Below, in pieces: positions 14,335 through 22,189 of a stretch of 26,779 bases of DNA. Below the pieces are notes generated by a model, which did no database searches, had not been told where the DNA came from, and saw nothing but the letters and a program-made list of their open reading frames with translations. This DNA comes from Chthoniobacterales bacterium (GTDB lineage Bacteria; Verrucomicrobiota; Verrucomicrobiia; Chthoniobacterales; UBA10450). Numbering within the stretch: the stretch's first letter is position 1; each line of letters starts with the position of its first letter. A program made the position numbers and the translations under genes. The stretch covers positions 1-26,779 of the forward strand of contig JAICXG010000008.1 in the NCBI GenBank assembly GCA_025980625.1. The letters run 5' to 3'.

Positions 14335-16980
14335 ATGAGTGCTCTGGCATGCTGGTGGCGGCGGATGACTGCACTGCTCCAGAAAAAACGAACCGACGAG
14401 GAAATGCGGAGCGAGATGGAAGAACATCTGGAGCGGCTGACGGAGCGCTATCTTGCCGAGGGGATCTCGCCGGATGAGGCGCGCAATGCGGCCCGGCGTG
14501 ACTTTGGCGCATTCGAACAGATGAAAGAGGAAGCGCGCGCGGAGCGAATCTGGATGTGGCCGGCGGAGTTTGTGCAGGACGTACGCTACGGCGTGCGAAC
14601 GCTGAGGAAGAATCCCGGCTTTACAGTTATCGCCATAGTAGCTCTTGCGCTCGGCATCGGCGCGAACACCGCCATCTTCAGTGTCGTTAACGCTGTCCTG
14701 CTTCGCCCTTTGCCATTCAGGAATCCGGATCAGCTTGTGATGATCTGGGAAGATGCGAGCCATCTCGGGTTCCCGAAGAACACGCCCTCGCCCGCGAACT
14801 TTCTCGATTGGCAACGCCAGAACACCGTTTTCGCGGGCATGGCTGCAATGGCCCCGCGGAGTTATAACCTTACCGGAAGCGGTCAACCGGAGCGTCTCGA
14901 TGCGCGCCGCGTCTCGGCAAATCTTTTCGATTTACTCGGGATCCAGCCGCAACTCGGACGCAGCTTCCGGCCGGAGGAAGATACCCCCGGTACCCACGTC
15001 GTAATCCTGAGCGACGGCCTCTGGCGCCGGCGTTTCGGCGCCGAGCCGGGCGTGATAGGTCGTGCGATCAATCTAAGCGATGAGAGTTACACGGTAGTCG
15101 GAGTCATGCCAGCGACCGTGGAGTTACCCAGGATGACCGATTGGCAAGAACAACTCTGGGTGCCGCTCGCCTTCACGGCTGAGGAAGCGGCCGCGCGTGG
15201 CAATCATTATCTCGAAGTCATCGCCCGGATACAACCCGGCCTGACTCTGCAGCAGGCAAAGGCCGAGATGAGCGCGATCGCCGCCCGCCTCGCGCAGCAA
15301 TATCCGGAGGACAATGTGCGCATCGGCGCCAAAGTCACACCTTTGCGCGAAGAGTTCGTCGGCGAGATCCGGCCGGCTTTGCTCGTCCTGCTCGGCGCGG
15401 TCGCGTTCGTGCTTCTCATCGCCTGCGCCAATGTCGCTAACCTGCTGCTGGCTCGTGCGGCCGCACGTGAGAAGGAAATTTCGCTTCGACTGGCTCTCGG
15501 CGCGACACGTTCCCGTCTCGTTAGGCAATTTCTCACTGAAAGTCTGCTCCTCGCTGCCGCCGGCTGCGGAGCAGGCTTGCTTCTCGCTATTCTTGGACTC
15601 GACCTATTGGAGAAATTCATTCCCCCGACGATCGCGCTCACACAGGCAATTGCGATCGATGGCAAAGTTCTCGCCTTTGCCGCGCTCATAGCTCTGTTCA
15701 CCGGGCTCATCTTTGGCCTGGCTCCAGCTATCCAGGCGTCAGGCTTTAACTTAAATAACAACCTGAAGGAACGCGGACGGGACGCGAGCACAGGCCACCG
15801 CCTGCGCGGCTTACTCGTTAGCGGGGAAGTCGCTGTTTCATTCCTCTTGCTCATCGGAGCCGGTCTTTTGATCAACAGCTTCATCCGTCTGCGCCATCTC
15901 GATCCCGGCTTTAATCCTGACCACCTTCTCACCGCCAAGGTAGCCTTATCCGAGACGAAATATCCGACCAAAGAGAGGCGTTCCGCCTTCTTCCGGGAGG
16001 TAGTGCGCCGCGTGCAGACGCTGCCCGGGGTGCGATCAGTCGGAGTGGGTAATAATCTCCCCTTTACCTATGATGGCGATTCCATGCCGATTGGAATCGA
16101 GGGCCGGCCTGACCCGCCGCCCGACGAGCGCCCCGATGTTGTCATGCGCGTCGTCGGCCCGGGATACTTCAGCACCATGCAGATCCCGCTCGTCAAAGGT
16201 CGTGACTTTACGGATGGTGACAGCGACAACGCCCCGCGTGTTGTCGTGATCAGCGAGAAAACCGCGGCGCGCTACTGGCCGGGGCAGGATCCGGTCGGAA
16301 AACGCCTCAAACCCGGCTCGGCGAGCGAAGATACTCCATGGCGCACTGTCATCGGCATAGTTAGAGACGTTAGGCAAAACGATTTCGTCGCCGCGCCCAA
16401 GCCGCAGATGTATCTCTCCTATCAGCAGGTGCGAGACTTTCCGCCTAACGCGCTCGTCGTTCGCTCTGCGGTCGATCCGTCGAGCCTGGTCACGTCGGTC
16501 CGCGATGCAATCTGGATGGTCGATAAGGATCAACCGGTCTCACAAATCCGGCCGATGTCTGAGATTGTGTCGCAAGCGGTCGCACGACAACGCTTCAGCA
16601 TGCTCTTACTCGGCCTCTTTGCCGGGCTCGCACTGATTCTGGCGGCTGTCGGCATCTATGGAGTCATGAGTTACTCTGTCGCCCAGCGCAGCCGAGAGAT
16701 AGGCATTCGGATGGCACTCGGCGCGCAGAAAAGTGACGTCCTCGGCATGACCTTGGCTGAGGCCTTGCGCTTTGTCGCAGTCGGAGTCGTGATCGGAATC
16801 GGGGGCGCGCTTGGTCTCACTCGACTGATGGCAAGTCTGCTTTTCGGGGTGAGCGCGACCGATCCGGCAACCTTCGCCGCGATCACAGTTATCCTCGGCG
16901 GCGTGGCTCTTCTCGCGAGCTACATTCCCGCCCTGCGCTCAATGCGCGTCGATCCGGTAATCGCGCTGAGGTCCGAGTAA
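14335..16980 (+). CDS. ADOP-type ABC transporter permease (MacB/FtsX-like)
   Basis: An 881-residue duplicated permease. A cytoplasmic prefix (residues 1-75, 'RRTDEEM'-like 'KKRTDEEMRSEMEEHLERLT') is followed by a first membrane helix ('GFTVIAIVALALGIGANTAIF'), a MacB-type periplasmic domain and an FtsX block ('LLVLLGAVAFVLLIACANVA', 'REKEISLRLALGATRSRLVRQFLTESLLL'). The same set is then repeated, ending 'RSREIGIRMALGAQKSDVLG' and 'VDPVIALRSE'. This is the layout called ADOP in acidobacteria and relatives. These are thought to act with an ATPase in envelope transport or mechanotransmission, but no ATPase gene is adjacent. The in-frame region before 14335 overlaps padR and is not coding here. 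Confidence 0.93.
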   Translation: MSALACWWRRMTALLQKKRTDEEMRSEMEEHLERLTERYLAEGISPDEARNAARRDFGAFEQMKEEARAERIWMWPAEFVQDVRYGVRTLRKNPGFTVIAIVALALGIGANTAIFSVVNAVLLRPLPFRNPDQLVMIWEDASHLGFPKNTPSPANFLDWQRQNTVFAGMAAMAPRSYNLTGSGQPERLDARRVSANLFDLLGIQPQLGRSFRPEEDTPGTHVVILSDGLWRRRFGAEPGVIGRAINLSDESYTVVGVMPATVELPRMTDWQEQLWVPLAFTAEEAAARGNHYLEVIARIQPGLTLQQAKAEMSAIAARLAQQYPEDNVRIGAKVTPLREEFVGEIRPALLVLLGAVAFVLLIACANVANLLLARAAAREKEISLRLALGATRSRLVRQFLTESLLLAAAGCGAGLLLAILGLDLLEKFIPPTIALTQAIAIDGKVLAFAALIALFTGLIFGLAPAIQASGFNLNNNLKERGRDASTGHRLRGLLVSGEVAVSFLLLIGAGLLINSFIRLRHLDPGFNPDHLLTAKVALSETKYPTKERRSAFFREVVRRVQTLPGVRSVGVGNNLPFTYDGDSMPIGIEGRPDPPPDERPDVVMRVVGPGYFSTMQIPLVKGRDFTDGDSDNAPRVVVISEKTAARYWPGQDPVGKRLKPGSASEDTPWRTVIGIVRDVRQNDFVAAPKPQMYLSYQQVRDFPPNALVVRSAVDPSSLVTSVRDAIWMVDKDQPVSQIRPMSEIVSQAVARQRFSMLLLGLFAGLALILAAVGIYGVMSYSVAQRSREIGIRMALGAQKSDVLGMTLAEALRFVAVGVVIGIGGALGLTRLMASLLFGVSATDPATFAAITVILGGVALLASYIPALRSMRVDPVIALRSE

Positions 16981-17037
16981 CCGATTCGATAGCATGGATC
17001 CGGATGACTGGGCAGACGTGGTCGTTCTGTCGTCGCG

Positions 17038-18072
17038 TCAATGGCTCCAGTCGAGCACGATTTTGCCGGAGTTGCCCGACTTCATCAGCTCGATCGCTTC
17101 CTTGAAGTCAGTATACGGGAAGCGATGAGTGATGACGGGCGAAATGTCGAGCCCGCTCTGGATCATGGCCGTCATCTTGTACCACGTTTCGTACATCTCG
17201 CGGCCGTAGATTCCTTTAATCGTTAGGCCGTTAAAGACAACCAGGTTCCAATCGATCGCGGCCGTATCGGGCATAATGCCTAACAACGCGATTTTCCCGC
17301 CATGAAACATTGCCGGGAGGAGATCGGCCATCGCCCTTGGGCTGCCTGACATCTCGAGCGCGACATCGAAACCTTCCTTCATCCCGAGCGCCTGCATCGC
17401 GCCGGCCAAGTCCCCGCTGCGTACATCGAGCGGATAGACGTTCCTCGCCATCTTTTTCGCCAGGTCGAGTCGATAGGGATTCACATCAGTCACAACGATG
17501 TTGCGCGCCCCGGCGTGGCGCGCGATTGCCGTCGCCATGCAGCCGATCGGTCCGGCGCCGGTAATGAGCACATCCTCACCGACCACATCGAATGAGAGCG
17601 CGGTGTGGGTGGCGTTACCTAACGGATCGAAACAGGAGAGGACATCGAGCGGGATGCTCGGGTCCGCGTGCCAGACGTTCGACTTTGGGATCGAGAGAAA
17701 CTCCGCGAACGCACCCGAACGATTGACACCGACGCCTTGCGTGTTTGGGCAAAGGTGGCGGCGGCCGGCCAGACAATTCCGGCAATGCCCGCACACGATG
17801 TGCCCTTCGCCGGTCACCAGATCGCCGGGAGCGAAGCCTTTCACACGGCTCCCGACGCGCTCGATGACTCCGACGTATTCATGCCCGATCACCATCGGTA
17901 CCCGGATCGTTTTTTGCGACCAGGCGTCCCAGTTATAGATGTGGACGTCGGTGCCGCAGATTGAAGTTTTCTTGATCCGGATAAGGACATCGTCGTCACC
18001 TACCGCCGGCACCGGCACTTCCTCGAGCCAGAGCCCCGGCTCGGGCTCCCGTTTCACCAATGCCTTCATCAT
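17038..18072 (-). CDS. tdh: L-threonine 3-dehydrogenase Tdh
   Basis: A zinc-dependent medium-chain dehydrogenase oxidising L-threonine to 2-amino-3-oxobutyrate with NAD+. The catalytic zinc site is in 'TSICGTDVHIYNWD' and 'VIGHEYVGVIERVG'. The structural zinc Cys set is 'HIVCGHCRNCLAGRRHLCPNT', the NAD-binding glycine motif is 'ITGAGPIGCMA', and the C-terminus 'IYGREMYETWYKM' is typical of Tdh rather than sorbitol dehydrogenase. Length (344) matches. Starting at ATG 18072 gives 'MMKALVKREPEPGLWLEEV'. ATG 18069 and GTG 18081 are alternatives; the known E. coli start aligns best with 18069-18072. The partner kbl (2-amino-3-ketobutyrate ligase) is not adjacent. A copy of the 9-mer repeat lies in the coding region (17220-17228). 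Confidence 0.93.
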   Translation of the reverse strand: MMKALVKREPEPGLWLEEVPVPAVGDDDVLIRIKKTSICGTDVHIYNWDAWSQKTIRVPMVIGHEYVGVIERVGSRVKGFAPGDLVTGEGHIVCGHCRNCLAGRRHLCPNTQGVGVNRSGAFAEFLSIPKSNVWHADPSIPLDVLSCFDPLGNATHTALSFDVVGEDVLITGAGPIGCMATAIARHAGARNIVVTDVNPYRLDLAKKMARNVYPLDVRSGDLAGAMQALGMKEGFDVALEMSGSPRAMADLLPAMFHGGKIALLGIMPDTAAIDWNLVVFNGLTIKGIYGREMYETWYKMTAMIQSGLDISPVITHRFPYTDFKEAIELMKSGNSGKIVLDWSH

Positions 18073-18293
18073 CTGCTGCACGGAGCAAAGCTAGGCGAAT
18101 CAGGCCGTAACGAAATTGAAAAATGCGGCTGCCATTTTCCAAAGAGAAAAGTGGAGGAAAGGAGCGGCTTTGTTTCGTAGCGACGTGCTGCGCGCGGGAG
18201 TATGATCCGTTTTCCTTTTGTGAGCGATAGTCAGCTTCGTCGCGCGCAGACATTTGTGGACAAAGCGACCTGACTTAAGATGATGCAGGCTGC

Positions 18294-19208
18294 ATGTCCG
18301 CGACCCTCGAGAAAGCGACCGTCACTCCGCCGACCGCACGGCTGACGTTCATTTTGCGTTTTGCAAGCACCATCACCCTCTGGACGGTCGCGCTTGTCAT
18401 CGTTTTTTCGGGGTATGAGCTGGCCTTTTTCGCTCTCATCGGGACCGTCGGAATGATCGCGCTCTGGGAGTTCTACACCATGCTCGATCAGCGCGGGCTG
18501 CCTAACTTTAAGATCACAGGCATGCTCTGCGGAGGCGCGATGCTCGTCGGCAGCTTTTATTATTTCTCGGTCTATGGCCCGGCGCGCTCCTACGATTACG
18601 AGATGGCGGTGCTGCTCTTTTTTCTTCTCACCGTCTTCACGCGACAAATGTTCAGCGCGTTGCGCGATGACGCCGCTTTGCGGACGATGGCTTACACGCT
18701 CTTCGGCCTCCTTTACGTGCTCTGGCTTTATAATTTCATCACCAAGATTGTCTATGTCACACCGCGGACGGCGGGGGGCGCGGTGACAGGCCAGTTCTAT
18801 GTTCTTTACTGCATCGCGATCACGAAGTTCAGCGACATGGGAGCATACCTGACCGGCAGCGTGATCGGACGCCATCCGCTGGTGCCGCACATTAGCCCAA
18901 AGAAAACGTGGGAAGGATTTGTCGGGGCGCTTGGTTTCTCGCTCCTCGCCAGTTTGGGCTTGTACTCACTGATGCCGGGTCATCTCGCGGTCTTGAACTG
19001 GACGCATGCCGCGGTGCTCGGGTTGTTGCTCGGCTTTGCCGCGGTCGTCGGCGATCTTGCCGAATCAATGATCAAGCGGAGCACGGGCGTGAAGGATTCC
19101 GGCAACATGTTGCCAGGTATTGGCGGCGCGCTCGATCTGATCGATAGCCTCTTGTTTACGGCGCCGCTCCTCTTTTTCTACCTGCGTCTGGTCATCCGCG
19201 TGCCCTAA
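18294..19208 (+). CDS. cdsA: phosphatidate cytidylyltransferase CdsA
   Basis: CdsA makes CDP-diacylglycerol from phosphatidic acid and CTP at the cytoplasmic membrane, the entry to phospholipid synthesis. The family signature lies near the C-terminus: 'KFSDMGAYLTGSVIGRHPLV' then 'SPKKTWEGFVGALG', with the metal-binding Asp in 'GDLAESMIKRSTGVKD' and 'LPGIGGALDLIDSLLF'. About eight membrane helices are visible, first at about 17-50. Length (304) is a little above the usual 265-285. The gene opens the run cdsA-dxr-rseP-orf-ispG-typA, which resembles the uppS-cdsA-dxr-rseP order of many bacteria except that uppS is missing. A tdh gene lies divergent upstream. No clear Shine-Dalgarno is seen. Confidence 0.96.
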   Translation: MSATLEKATVTPPTARLTFILRFASTITLWTVALVIVFSGYELAFFALIGTVGMIALWEFYTMLDQRGLPNFKITGMLCGGAMLVGSFYYFSVYGPARSYDYEMAVLLFFLLTVFTRQMFSALRDDAALRTMAYTLFGLLYVLWLYNFITKIVYVTPRTAGGAVTGQFYVLYCIAITKFSDMGAYLTGSVIGRHPLVPHISPKKTWEGFVGALGFSLLASLGLYSLMPGHLAVLNWTHAAVLGLLLGFAAVVGDLAESMIKRSTGVKDSGNMLPGIGGALDLIDSLLFTAPLLFFYLRLVIRVP

Positions 19209-19219
19209 GGAAGGGAGAG

Positions 19220-19236
19220 ACAGGACTAACAGGACT
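19220..19236 (+). repeat. short tandem ACAGGACT repeat between cdsA and dxr
   Basis: ACAGGACT occurs twice, at 19220-19227 and 19229-19236, in the 65-bp gap between cdsA and dxr. The following A/T-rich bases look like more degenerate copies (GGATTAAGAGATTCTGG). It resembles degenerate AGGATTAAC-type repeats seen in some genomes, but I assign no function. Confidence 0.45.
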
Positions 19237-19273
19237 TTGTGGATTAAGAGATTCTGGAACTCTGTCTTTTCAT

Positions 19274-20425
19274 ATGAAACGCAAACGAGTCATCGTCCTC
19301 GGCGCGACCGGCTCGATCGGGGAGAGCGCGCTGAGAGTGGCGCAGGATATCCCGGAGCGGATGGAAATCGTCGGCCTGGCCGCGAAGTCAAACGCGAAAA
19401 AACTTGCGGCCCAGGCCAATCTCCTCAGGCCGGAAGCGATTTGCCTCGTCGACGAGGGCCGGCTCGGGGAACTATGCGCCGATCTCGCGTATCACCCGAC
19501 GATTTTCGCGGGAGAAGATGGGCTGATCGAGATCGCGCGCCTGACAAATGCCGAGATGGTGCTGGTGGCGGTCGTAGGAACGGGCGGCCTGCGTCCGGCC
19601 CTGGCCGCGATCGAAGCGGGGAAAGATTTGGCCGTCGCGAGCAAGGAGATACTGGTGATGGCGGGCGACGCAGTCATGAGCGCAGCGGCGCGCAAAGGCG
19701 TCCGAGTTATGCCGGTGGATAGCGAGCACAACGCCATCTTCCAATGCCTCGATGGGCGTAACGCTGAGGTGAAACGGATCATTTTAACTGCGTCGGGCGG
19801 ACCATTCCGGACCACGCCTAACGACGCCTTCGAGGCAATCACACCCGAGCAGGCCCTGAAACATCCCACCTGGAACATGGGACCAAAGATCACGATCGAT
19901 TCCGCCACCCTTTTTAACAAAGGGCTTGAGATGATCGAGGCGCATTGGCTTTTCGGAGTCGGGATGGCGCAGGTCGAGGTTGTGATTCATCCGCAGAGCA
20001 TCGTCCATTCGATGGTCGAATTCGCCGACGGCTCGGTCCTCGCCCAGCTTTCCCATTCCAACATGTGTTTCCCGATTCAGTACGCCGTCACCTGGCCCGA
20101 TCGGGTACCCAACACCCTGCCGCCGCTGGATTTCGGCAAACTGCGCCAGCTCGAGTTCAACGCCCCGCGCCTCGGGGATTTCCCCGCCCTCGAACTCGCC
20201 CGGCACGCCGGCGAGACCGGCGGCACCTTGCCTGCTGTAATGAACGCGAGCAATGAAATCGCTGTCTCAGCTTTCCTCGATCGCCGGATTTCCTTCCCGC
20301 GCATCTGGCACCTGGTCGAGGAAGTGATGAACCGCCACGCGACCGTTGCCAAGCCGAGCCTCGATGCCATATTGGACGCCGATCGCTGGGCGCGGGAAGT
20401 GGCGGTTGCCGCTTTGAAGGATTGA
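19274..20425 (+). CDS. dxr: 1-deoxy-D-xylulose 5-phosphate reductoisomerase Dxr
   Basis: The second enzyme of the MEP isoprenoid pathway, converting DXP to MEP with NADPH and a divalent metal. The NADPH motif 'VIVLGATGSIGESALRV' is at the N-terminus. 'ASKEILVMAG' and the metal-binding acid residues of 'MPVDSEHNAIFQCL' follow. The substrate loop is 'LTASGGPFR' and 'HPTWNMGPKITIDSATLFNKGLEMIEAHWLF' (metal-binding Glu). 'VHSMVEFADGSVLAQL' is also conserved. Length (383) is normal. It starts 65 bp after cdsA and is followed by rseP after 73 bp. Together with ispG in this window it shows that isoprenoids come from the MEP route. Confidence 0.97.
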   Translation: MKRKRVIVLGATGSIGESALRVAQDIPERMEIVGLAAKSNAKKLAAQANLLRPEAICLVDEGRLGELCADLAYHPTIFAGEDGLIEIARLTNAEMVLVAVVGTGGLRPALAAIEAGKDLAVASKEILVMAGDAVMSAAARKGVRVMPVDSEHNAIFQCLDGRNAEVKRIILTASGGPFRTTPNDAFEAITPEQALKHPTWNMGPKITIDSATLFNKGLEMIEAHWLFGVGMAQVEVVIHPQSIVHSMVEFADGSVLAQLSHSNMCFPIQYAVTWPDRVPNTLPPLDFGKLRQLEFNAPRLGDFPALELARHAGETGGTLPAVMNASNEIAVSAFLDRRISFPRIWHLVEEVMNRHATVAKPSLDAILDADRWAREVAVAALKD

Positions 20426-20498
20426 GGACCCAAAAGCGGGCCGCACGAAGAGATCACAGCTCCAGCAATCGCAACTCCGTAACTACATTCCTTCACAC

Positions 20499-21905
20499 GT
20501 GTTTCTCCACGCCCTTCGCATTCTTTTCATTCTGCTTGAGGTCGTCCTCCTTTTTAACCTGCTCATCGTTGTCCATGAGCTTGGGCATTTCCTCGCCGCG
20601 CGGTGGCGCGGGCTGGTGATCGAAAAGTTTGGCATCTGGTTTGGCAAGCCGATCTGGAAGAAAAAGATTAACGGGGTCGAGTACTCGTTAGGGACTTTGC
20701 CCCTTGGCGGCTTTGTTGCGCTGCCTCAGCTCGCGCCGATGGACATCATCGAAGGCGAGACTGACGCCGATCGCGCCAAGCTCCCGCCTGTTTCCGCGCT
20801 CGACAAGATTATCGTGGCCGTTGCCGGGCCGCTCTTCAGCCTGCTGCTCGCGCTCGTTTTTGCCGCGATCGTCTGGGGCATCGGCCATCCGGTGAGCGAA
20901 GCCGATATCACCACGGTGATCGGTTATGTGGAAAAGAATTCACCGGCGGAGAAAGCCGGGCTCGAGGCGGGCGACAAGATCCTGTCGGTCGACGGGAATC
21001 GGGTCACGCGTTTCTCTGGGATGAACAACAGCATCACCTGGAACGTGATCCGGAGCGAGGGCGATACGATTCCTTTTGTCGTCGCACGCAACGGCCGCCG
21101 CATCAAGACGGAGGTTACACCTTACATTGCGCCGAGCAGCGGCTGGCGGCGGAAGAGCGTGCGCCAGGTGCTGATCTATCCGGCGACCACACCAATGATT
21201 GACCAGGTGCAAGCGAAGACACCGGCTGCGGCCGCCGGTCTCAAACACGGCGACATCATTAAAGGCTTTAACGGTGAGGAGATCTACAGTCCGATTGCTC
21301 TTGGCGCTTACATCGAGCAACACCCGGCGCAACCGATCACGCTCGAGGTGCGACGCGGCCAGCAGTCGTTCAACGTTTCCGTCAAGCCGGAGGTCTTGCC
21401 TAACGAGAAGACGCCCCGCATCGGCATCGCCTGGGATAGCTCCGGGCGAATGAGCATCACTCATCCGAATCCGATCGAACAGGTCTACAACAGCGTCACA
21501 AGCACGATCGATACAATCGGCGCCGTCGCTTCGCCCAAGTCAGATGTCAAATTGCAGCATTTGAGCGGCCCGCTCGGCATCTTCCACATCTATTACCTGC
21601 TCTTCGAGAATGAGTGGGGCTGGCAGTTGGCGCTTTGGTTTAGCGTCATCCTCAACGTCAACCTTGCCATTCTGAATCTGCTCCCGATCCCGGTGCTCGA
21701 TGGCGGCCATATTCTTCTCGCGCTCGTCGAAGCGGTCCGGCGCAAACCGGTCAACATCCGGGTCCTGGAAGTTGTGCAAACCGCCTGCGCCGTCCTCATT
21801 ATCGGCTACATTTGCTACATCAGCTTCTTCGATGTCGGCGATTGGCTAGGCGCAAAACGCCAGGAGCCGCCGCCGAGCGCAACCCCGCAAGCCGCCAGGC
21901 CGTAG
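20499..21905 (+). CDS. rseP: RseP-type site-2 intramembrane zinc metalloprotease
   Basis: A site-2 protease of the inner membrane that cuts transmembrane substrates such as anti-sigma factors and remnant signal peptides. The zinc motif is 'VVHELGHFLAARW' in the first membrane helix (about residues 23-35). Two PDZ domains follow (about 140-215, 'NSPAEKAGLEAGDKILSVDG', and about 235-305, 'KTPAAAAGLKHGDIIKGFNG'). The second catalytic motif 'LNLLPIPVLDGGHI' is in the C-terminal helices. Length (468) fits the two-PDZ form. The start is GTG at 20499, giving 'MFLHALRILFILLEVVLLFN' as first helix. Local order dxr-rseP is common in bacteria. No anti-sigma gene is present here, so the substrate is unknown. 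Confidence 0.95.
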   Translation: MFLHALRILFILLEVVLLFNLLIVVHELGHFLAARWRGLVIEKFGIWFGKPIWKKKINGVEYSLGTLPLGGFVALPQLAPMDIIEGETDADRAKLPPVSALDKIIVAVAGPLFSLLLALVFAAIVWGIGHPVSEADITTVIGYVEKNSPAEKAGLEAGDKILSVDGNRVTRFSGMNNSITWNVIRSEGDTIPFVVARNGRRIKTEVTPYIAPSSGWRRKSVRQVLIYPATTPMIDQVQAKTPAAAAGLKHGDIIKGFNGEEIYSPIALGAYIEQHPAQPITLEVRRGQQSFNVSVKPEVLPNEKTPRIGIAWDSSGRMSITHPNPIEQVYNSVTSTIDTIGAVASPKSDVKLQHLSGPLGIFHIYYLLFENEWGWQLALWFSVILNVNLAILNLLPIPVLDGGHILLALVEAVRRKPVNIRVLEVVQTACAVLIIGYICYISFFDVGDWLGAKRQEPPPSATPQAARP

Positions 21906-21949
21906 CGGAGCTTTGCGCCGCTTTGCTAGGCGGATATCTTGGCCTCACG

Positions 21950-22189
21950 ATGAACCACAAAGAGATTTACGCGCTTTATTCGGCGGCGCCGTTTGGGCCT
22001 TTCGAAATCGTGCTGACAAACGGAACGCGCGGTCTCGTGGACCATCCCGAATTCATGTCTTTCTCAACCGATTATCGGACTGTTTACATTTCCAGAATCG
22101 GCGGAGGAACCCAACGCATCGATACCAAGCTGATCGTTGCGCTCGACGAAGTCAGAAACGGCGCGCGTCCGCGCAAGCCGAAGCGGTGA
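21950..22189 (+). CDS. small conserved hypothetical protein between rseP and ispG
   Basis: A 79-residue protein starting 'MNHKEIYALYSAAPFGPFEI', with 'VLTNGTRGLVDHPEFMSFST' and 'QRIDTKLIVALDEV', then a basic tail. I recall this pattern, a start like M-x-x-K-E-I followed by 'PF-PFE' and 'DHPEF', in many short hypothetical proteins of Verrucomicrobiota and Planctomycetota, sometimes several per genome; the link is from memory. It looks like a small beta-rich protein without catalytic residues. The TGA overlaps the GTG start of ispG (GTGA at 22186-22189), so the two are translationally coupled. Function is unknown. Confidence 0.8.
   Translation: MNHKEIYALYSAAPFGPFEIVLTNGTRGLVDHPEFMSFSTDYRTVYISRIGGGTQRIDTKLIVALDEVRNGARPRKPKR

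Noticed and set aside
19209..19273. Insertion-sequence remnant between cdsA and dxr
   Set aside because: Only a short tandem ACAGGACT is present, with no clear inverted ends or coding remains.
21913..22185. N-terminal extension of IspG
   Set aside because: It overlaps the small conserved gene in another frame and has no IspG similarity.
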